From Sphagnum compactum (Eukaryota; Bryophyta; Sphagnopsida; Sphagnales): a stretch of 64,000 nucleotides of DNA. The stretch spans positions 13,175,495 through 13,239,494 of the forward strand of contig OZ234502.1 in assembly GCA_965153455.1 (NCBI GenBank), in the 5' to 3' direction. Numbering within the stretch: position 1 is the first letter of the stretch; every line of letters starts with the position of its first letter. The position numbers and the translations under genes are program-made. The notes under the pieces were generated by a model, which was not told the DNA's origin, searched no databases, and saw only the letters and a program-made list of their open reading frames with translations. Positions 58,120 through 64,000 of the stretch are shown here, in pieces.

Positions 58120-58311
58120 CTTCTCTCAAGTTTCTTTGAAAGAGACTGACCTCACGGTACTGCAAGGGAGGCAAGGCAAGTTCACTGGGGAATTCAGATC
58201 GGAGAGACGAAGCTCAGCAGCAGCTGCACATCACTCAGAAACTCAGAAAACAATCCTCAAGATTTAATCAATCAGCAGCTCAAGCTGTATTTCACCATCT
58301 GCTGCTACCCT

Positions 58312-58320
58312 CTTTATATA
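58312..58320 (-). promoter_or_regulatory. TATA box of the chitinase gene
   Basis: TATATAAAG on the minus strand, about 195 bp upstream of the start codon. This implies a 5' untranslated region of roughly 165 bp. It is a good match to the plant consensus and lies in the right orientation. Confidence 0.7.
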
Positions 58321-58388
58321 TCTTCTCCGATCGAATCTTCTGCAGTCTCTAGCTCAACGATGTGTACTGTACTAGTGACTGTAAAGTA

Positions 58389-58394
58389 GGTCAA
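58389..58394 (-). promoter_or_regulatory. W-box-like site (TTGACC)
   Basis: TTGACC on the minus strand, about 70 bp upstream of the TATA box. TTGAC[C/T] is the WRKY-factor site common in defence-gene promoters and would suit a pathogen-induced chitinase. A 6-bp match is common by chance. Confidence 0.4.
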
Positions 58395-58566
58395 TTGATT
58401 GGCTATGCAGCTAAAAACCTGCCGACCTAAAACTAGCTATCAAAGCTCACCAATATGCCAATTGGTGATCGAAAATCTACTGGCCAAAGCGTTAAGGTCT
58501 GTACATTGGATCAGATATGCAGGAATCTGCTGGGGGATAAGGGAACGATCAGAAGCGAAGAAGTTT

Positions 58567-58572
58567 CACGTG
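58567..58572. promoter_or_regulatory. G-box (CACGTG)
   Basis: The palindrome CACGTG lies about 250 bp upstream of the TATA box. G-boxes bind bHLH or bZIP factors in jasmonate, abscisic acid and light responses. A regulatory role here is inferred from position only. Confidence 0.4.
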
Positions 58573-58705
58573 ATCCATTCATGAGGCCCGTGTACTAGTG
58601 ATATATATCTCTGCACAATATTAATACTATTGTCTACAGACTGCAAGAGGTCCGTACTACTAGGGATCTTGACTCTTAACTACAATGCAGAACTTGTCAG
58701 CCTAA

Positions 58706-59000
58706 TACCTTGGTACAAGGGCAGCGTGAACACATGTTTGTCTATTGATTAATTAAGATTCCATGTCGAAAATTAGAATACTCTTCACTCCACTTCCCTT
58801 TACAATGGTTTTTTTCTGAAAGAATTTATTTTCTGAAGATTTCTACAATTTTACAAATAATTTTAGTAGTGTCAAAGCTGCCAAGGTACTACTAGTGTAT
58901 TTACCAACTAGTACTGGAGGATGCATGAACCTTGGCAGCTTTGGGTGATCACCACGGGAGAAAAACATATGAGAGAAATCCACACCCACAACAGGAACAT
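58706..59000 (+). repeat. Dispersed repeat family B, copy 3, upstream of the chitinase
   Basis: GGTACAAGGGCAGCGTGAAC then ACATGTTTGTC, AAGATTCCATGTCGAAAATT, GTCAAAGCTGCCAAGGTACT and ATTTACCAACTAGT follow the order of 42040-42220. The extension GGGTGATCACCACGGGAG then AAACATATGAGAG and CACACCCAC (58935-58990) recurs at 62195-62275. It lies about 390-680 bp upstream of the chitinase TATA box. Confidence 0.7.
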
Positions 59001-59009
59001 GGCATGTGT

Positions 59010-59740
59010 CATGTACACCAATTAGGTTGCGAGCTGCGGGGTGCGGATATTTCTCACGGGACCTCCGGAAACAAGAAAAACGAGCGTATTTCAAAAGAAT
59101 GGTCTACAAATACGTTTTGAGTACATAAAGCACGGGGCCTGATTGGCCTTTGTCAATATCTGCAGGTTATCAAGCATATTGCATGCCATTATCTCTAATA
59201 GGGCATTTCACTAGAGTGTAATGCATGCTTTCCTGTGCAATGCACACTTTCCCATGTAATGAGTGTGAAATTGTGCCAAATCACATATGATGATCAAATG
59301 TACGTTTTCTTTATGCAGTGGAGGGCATTCCATAAGCATTCATGAGAAAGTAGCCACTTGTCATTTGTGGACGCATCCATGAATGTCAGGAGCTCTTGCA
59401 ATCTTTTTCCACCCACGAACTAGCAGTCTGGTTCTGTGTTTTTTCTGGCAAGTTTTGTTTATAGCCTAAGTGGCTAGGAAGCAGTAATTTTTTTTCAATT
59501 TTGTGTCAATGATTAGTGATCATCCATATGTATATTTTGCAAAATTTTATGATATTCAAATTAAGAAAGTAGAAAATCTGAAGCACCCTTTCATATTGTA
59601 GGCAATTGTGACGATTTTTGGCCTTTTTTTTTTTGGTGAATGTCTGTTTTTTAAAACAAGAAATTTGTAGTAGAATTTTTTTTTCCAAAATATCTTAGCA
59701 AAATGCGAAAAAAGATTCACCAAAAAAATCATTCTTAGGA
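59010..59740. other. Intergenic, nothing recognised
   Basis: A small local repetition (GTAATGCATGCTTTCCTGTG / CAATGCACACTTTCCCATGT) lies at about 59219-59260. No gene. Confidence 0.4.
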
Positions 59741-59744
59741 AGAT

Positions 59745-59890
59745 GTAGAGAGAATGACAATCATCCCTAAAAAGATTTAGCCAAATCTGACTATAAACCA
59801 GCTATGAAGTACAAAACTGTAATCATGCTTCCATATTTTTTGCTACACACTGAAAATTAAATATACAAATATGGAGATTTTTTCAAATTT
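59745..59890 (+). repeat. Dispersed repeat, 'TTTGGCTA' family, copy 8
   Basis: ATCATCCCTAAAAAGATTTA then GCCAAATCTGACTATAAACC, CAGCTATGAAGTA, TTTTTTGCTACACACTGAAA and AATATGGAGATTT. About 80 bp downstream is GGCGAAATTTCGCC (59970), the same kind of motif that lies by copy 1. Confidence 0.65.
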
Positions 59891-60359
59891 TTTTTGTTCA
59901 CTTCTGGCGATTGGAAACCTGCAAAATTCACTTCAAATTCCAAAAAAAATAAATCTATGTAGTTTATAGGGCGAAATTTCGCCAGTAAAACAAGCCAGTC
60001 TGGTTGATGGAAGCATGTAAATTTTCATCCAGTTGAGGGCTTCTCATCCTATTGTGAATCATCAATGTATTTGAAGCTGGTCTCCAGAACATACTAGAAA
60101 TGTGTTCTCAATACCATAAGAAAGTTTTGTAACCAGGATGTATACTATATTTTGCATGAAGAAAACATAGCATTCATAGTTTGACACTCAGTGTGGGCCT
60201 GTAAACTTGCAGTCAAGTTCTCTCAACAACCTGCAAGCAAGTGCCCATGTTTGAAGCCTGACCATATCATCGATTGCTCTTTACTGCAAAGGAAACAAAT
60301 CATCCATGTAAAGCTATCCATGTCTTCCTGAGGATTCAGCACTTCTCATGTTGAGGGGT

Positions 60360-60620
60360 GAAATGAACTGTAGGGTGAGTCCTTAGGGTGGGGGTACTTC
60401 CATAAAAAGGGGCCATATGACAAGGCTGTAGCTGAGTCCATTTTGGGAATATCCCTCACTTGTGGTCCTTGCCCACCATAAAGCATGATGCAACCCTTAT
60501 CAGAAGCCCAGAAACATGTGTAGATCATGAAGTGGTAGGAGCAGCGGAGATCTTGCACCTACTAGGTATTTAGCAGGGGGCAGACCATTCATTCTGCCTA
60601 TTCATAGGCTTAAGCTTCCT
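60360..60620 (+). repeat. Dispersed repeat family R, copy 2
   Basis: Shares with 33530-33740 the order GGGTGAGTCC, GGGGCC, CATTTTGGGAATATCCCTCA then CTTGTGG, and CATGTGTAGATCATGAAG. The copies are considerably diverged. Confidence 0.5.
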
Positions 60621-60812
60621 CCACCTCTTGATAGTACGTGTAAGATCAGTACTCTTTTCTAGTAGGGATACCCAGGGGCCAAGGTGCTCTCCAGTGTTTC
60701 AAGTACTATATGAAATTTCTCTGAGTGTTTTATGGCACTTGAAAGGCGTGAAGAGATTCAAACTGAACGCTCGTCAGCTGCTCCCTGTGGTTAGTTGGAA
60801 TTCGACTTACCA

Positions 60813-61040
60813 ACCAGTCTCAGCTGTTAACTGGGAGAAGCCTAGGGCTTGTTCTCCCCTACCCCATTTTTCTAATTAGTACCACGCGAAACATGAGGTC
60901 CCTGTAGTAGTGACCTTTGAAGTAGTACTATTGTACCTGCAACGAACCAGCCTCAGCTATTAACAGGGAGAAGCCTAGGGCTTGTTCTCCCCTACCCAAT
61001 TTTTCAATAATAAGTAGCTCGCGATCTCTGAGGTCACACA
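60813..61040 (+). repeat. Direct duplication, about 90 bp, copies 133 bp apart
   Basis: 60813-60900 (ACCAGTCTCAGCTGTTAACT then GGGAGAAGCCTAGGGCTTGT, TCTCCCCTACCCCATTTTTC) is repeated at 60946-61040 with few changes. The second copy runs into the 3' end of the HSP70-like reading frame on the minus strand, so the duplication took the end of that coding piece with it. Confidence 0.85.
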
Positions 61041-61670
61041 CCACTGCACATGCTCCATCAACAACTGAGACCCAAACTTACTCTCGACACGTTGCAGGAT
61101 GAACTTTCCCATCGCTCGCAAGTATTCCGAGATGACGCGGTTCAGAGTTAGGCCCGCGGGAAGATCTGATGCAGATGAAGGCCCCGCATCGCTACCCGAA
61201 AGATGGTGCCTCAACGGCGTAACATAGGATCCCACTACAGGCATCTCGCGTGAGGACAGAACATTCACATTAGTTGCAGTTTGTTCCCGCAGCATCCGAA
61301 CTACTCCTAAATCCCTGTGGAATTCCTAACAGGCCACGTATTCCTGACAGGCCATGTATCCCCAACTGCTGAAGCAAAGATCACCATTTGCTGTGCCAAC
61401 CTCTGGTTTGTAGTAAATGGCCGTGGGGGTTGTTGCCTCACGCTTGAACTCTTCTCCCGGCCAGTAACAGTTTGTGCAGATATGCTCTGGGTTGGATTTG
61501 TGGGCGTAGGCAAAGGAGGAGTAACTGGTACCCAAATGCAATCCCACAACCACTCTTGGCTTTCTTCCCCCGGCACCACTAGGTAGTTCGTGAAGGGGTG
61601 CTGGGGTACTGAGGTCGGGATCTTCTTTCGGCCCCAAAAATTCATCATGTTCTCCGCACTTCTTGTACAC
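61032..61670 (-). pseudogene. HSP70/HSPA12-like ATPase fragment, interrupted by a stop
   Basis: The minus strand reads PRVVVGLHLGTSYSSFAYAH then KSNPEHICTNCYWPGEEFK, which matches the N-terminal ATPase core of plant HSPA12-like proteins (family: VVVGLDFGTTYSGFAYAHKSNPE). After a TAG at 61326-61328 the same frame continues: DLPAGLTLNRVISEYLRAMG then KFILQRVESKFG and EHVQWCVT. The phosphate-binding Asp of GxDxGTT is His (GLHLGT), so ATP use would be impaired. Two in-frame 18-bp copies (61322-61339, 61340-61357) surround the stop; the copy with the stop differs by CAG to TAG. No further C-terminal exons were found. Most likely a pseudogene, less likely part of a split gene. Confidence 0.75.
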
Positions 61671-61739
61671 CCAATCTCAAAAACATCAGTGACAACATCC
61701 CCCCTACCCCTCCCCCCATTCAACTGCAACTAGCTCTCT

Positions 61740-62190
61740 GTCTCTCTGATTGTACCTACAATGAACAATTGACGTTACTTTGTTCAATATATATTTATTT
61801 TAGAAAATCAGGTTAGACAGTTTCAAATTTAATTTTTCAGAATTTCAACAGTTGAGGAATAAGTATGCAAAGTATAACTTGTGTTGTGTATTTGTAATAG
61901 GGTTTAGGGTCGCCTACTAATTGAATGGTTGGAACAGTAAATAGTTTTTCACAACTTGAGAGTTCAATTTTCAAAAATGTCAATTAATATCAATAAAAAT
62001 TCCCTTTTTTTTTTTCTTTTTTTTTTAAAGCTACACCTTTTGGAAATTATTTTGTGCCAAACATCAGTCTTAGGTATGGTATTCTTTACAGACTCCAAGA
62101 GGTTCACTTTGATCTTGAACTATAAAGCACATGTCAACATAATCTATATCAACCTGCATGAAACTGGACTGGTCTTTCAAATTTTGACGA
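61740..62190. other. Intergenic, nothing recognised
   Basis: AT-rich with a poly-T-rich stretch near 62000. No gene supported. Confidence 0.4.
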
Positions 62191-62194
62191 CCTT

Positions 62195-62275
62195 GCATTC
62201 GTTGGGTGATCATCACTGGAGGAAACATATGAGAGCATCCACAGTTCACACCCACATCAGTAAAATGGGAAGTAC
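62195..62275 (+). repeat. Partial copy of repeat family B extension
   Basis: GGGTGATCATCACTGGAGGA then AACATATGAGAG and CACACCCACAT match 58935-58990, in the same orientation. Confidence 0.6.
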
Positions 62276-62404
62276 ACTATGTTTTTCAATGTAGTATATC
62301 GCAATGTCTTTACCACTTTGGCAATAATTAAATTATTTTCATAAATGCTAATTATTTTCAAAATCAGCAGTTCACAATGCCAAAAGTTCTAGAAATTTAT
62401 CTCA

Positions 62405-62520
62405 ATGTGGTAATTGCTGGGGTTTTGGGTCCTGGGGTTGGATGTCTTTGCGGGTTTGCTGTATACTAGTCTTTTCTACAATGGAATTTTCCATTTGTGT
62501 CAAAAAAACCAAAAACAAAA
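62405..62520 (+). repeat. Possible 5'-truncated LINE 3' end
   Basis: GTATACTAGTCTTTTCTACA then ATGGAATTTTCCATTTGTGT and CAAAAAAACC resembles the 3' end and A-tail of plant L1-type elements. It is short and no flanking duplication was identified. Confidence 0.3.
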
Positions 62521-62689
62521 GCTCTAGAAATTTGTGAGATGTTACTATCAATTGCCTATCCTAAAGCTTAGTGGTGTAGTGTGTCTAAGTAGTGTAAAAT
62601 TACTTGGCATTTTTTTTCTCACCTAAACTATATGAATTTAAGAAGTTTTTATTTTTATGTTCAAACTGAAAAAATAAAAAATAAAAATC

Positions 62690-64000
62690 ATCAAGAAGAT
62701 GATGGAATGGTAAAAAGAAAAAAAAACCATGTAAATAAAAATCAAGCATGGGAATCCATTCAACAGAAGTACAAGGCAAACCAGAACACAAGTAGACACA
62801 ACCCAAAGAAAAAAAAAAATCAACAAAAATAAGGTAAAGACCTTATGCAAAGAGGCATATCTATGAAATGACAATCAACAATAACAAAGAATACCTAAAA
62901 TAAAAGAGTTGTCATTTGTCACAAATTAGCTAATCATCATGGCACTAGTTATGATGTGTGGAAGAGATGACGAATCGAGGAACCTTGACCAAATGTAGAA
63001 GCCCATGAAAAAATCGTTATGGCTTGCGCATGTTGCAAGGTTATGGACATGCATTGTCAATGGTAAGAAATAAACATCAAGGGAATTAAAGAGAATAACT
63101 AATGACACATGATAATGGTCTATGCACAAGCAGTCAAAAATGAATCACACCAAAAATGAAAACACTCATACATCTCAATAGCAAGTGGATTGAAGTCATC
63201 GTTTGGTGCTTGCTCAACATATGATTGTGACTTCTCATGAATAGCCATCATCACTGCATGTGTTGTTGTCGTTAATGCTCGCTACACCATATCTATGCAA
63301 GTTGGGTCAACAATGATGACGTCATCAAGGTCCAAAAGCTATCTATGGTGATAAGGATATCCATTCCTCATTGGGTGTGGTGAGGCAAAAGGTGGGAGAC
63401 CTCCCTTTAAACATATGTTCCACTTTCTAAAGCAATAATTGTAATAATATCATGAAGTGTATCATGGGCTATTATACGTTCATTCCTACAAAGGCACCAA
63501 AGCAAATGGGTTTCTAAATCATCAATGATATGACCACATTGACACTGTGAAAGATGGGCAACCATAGGATGTGACAAGCCAAAACAAATATGTGGTGTTG
63601 TAAAGAAGTGAACTGAAGATAAATGAAATGTAGGTGTGGTAAGACAAATTAATAACTAAACACCTACTTGTGAACCCACACATGAATGAAAACGTGTTTG
63701 CATGATATCTGAAAGAATGTTTACTAGAAATGAGGCAAACTCTTGTTCATGTAGGTGATTCGTTAAAAAAGTTTGTAATTCGGGATAAAACTAAACCACT
63801 CTCAAAAGGTGGGACTTGAGAATGGATAACCTAAGGTAACACGACTTGGGTATCTCATAGTGTCATTTGGAATGGGGAAATGATAGTCTCGACATGTGCT
63901 ATTACATCCAGAAAAATAGGGTGATCATCTTGTTGGAAATGAGTGACAAATGCAAGAAGGATTAGTGCCCAACATCCCAAGAATGTGCAGGCTACAATCT
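62690..64000 (-). pseudogene. LINE-type retrotransposon remnant, ORF2 C-terminal part, runs off the window
   Basis: Reading the minus strand: HLSQCQCGHIIDDLETHLLW then CLCRNERIIAHDTL (about 63560-63460) is a Cys/His-rich zinc-binding-like segment. REVSHLLPHHTQ, DILITIDSFWTLM and, near 63190, IEMYECFHFWCDSFLTACA follow, separated by stops and frame changes. The order agrees with the copy at 46010-47839, to which 62740-64000 is parallel. It is inactive. Confidence 0.7.

Noticed and set aside
57753-58139. Plus-strand 128-codon frame and minus-strand 125-codon frame over chitinase exon 1
   Set aside because: Both are shadows of the real exon, kept open by its GC-rich proline and cysteine codons. 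The hevein cysteine pattern is only in the 206-codon minus frame.
61307-61729. 140-codon minus frame beginning with MQLNGGRG
   Set aside because: It overlaps the HSP70-like frame in another phase, and only the latter matches a known family.

Overview
The window looks like nuclear DNA from a land plant with a large, repeat-rich, AT-rich genome and low gene density. The evidence is a GH19 chitinase with hevein domains and GT-AG introns, a Tubby-like F-box protein, plant-style LINE reverse transcriptase remnants, short hAT-type and CACTA-type non-autonomous elements, and a PPR fragment. I cannot fix the lineage. The fragments could suit a gymnosperm or a non-seed plant, but that is inference.

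Only two genes look intact. (1) A Tubby-like F-box protein lies on the minus strand at 5967-7364, apparently intronless, with a long leader region full of CT and GT microsatellites. (2) A secreted chitinase lies on the minus strand at 56058-58119. Three exons join to a 382-residue protein: signal peptide, hevein domain, 16-proline hinge, second hevein domain and GH19 catalytic domain of class IV type. A TATA box, a W-box-like site and a G-box lie upstream. The genes are about 49 kb apart and nothing suggests they act together.

The decayed gene pieces are an HSP70/HSPA12-like fragment (61032-61670, minus), stopped inside an 18-bp tandem duplication; a PPR fragment (48471-48713, minus); and an ankyrin-repeat fragment (22330-22655, minus).

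The rest is repeats and mobile-element debris. Four pieces of one LINE family lie at 17940-18960 (+), 19260-20030 (-), 46010-47839 (-) and 62690-64000 (-, running off the end). Non-autonomous hAT-like elements with 8-bp target duplications lie at 30610-30935, 30944-31574, 32067-32514 and 43971-44410. A 267-bp mini-CACTA lies at 52713-52979. Other structures are arrays of CCTA/CCTAGG words (25.4-26.1, 35.0-35.3, 36.6-37.4 and 38.4-38.8 kb), a C-run minisatellite at 39.1 kb, a 23-bp perfect hairpin at 40.84 kb, and several dispersed families detectable only by comparing parts of the window. All repeat and family assignments were made by eye, without alignment or database search.
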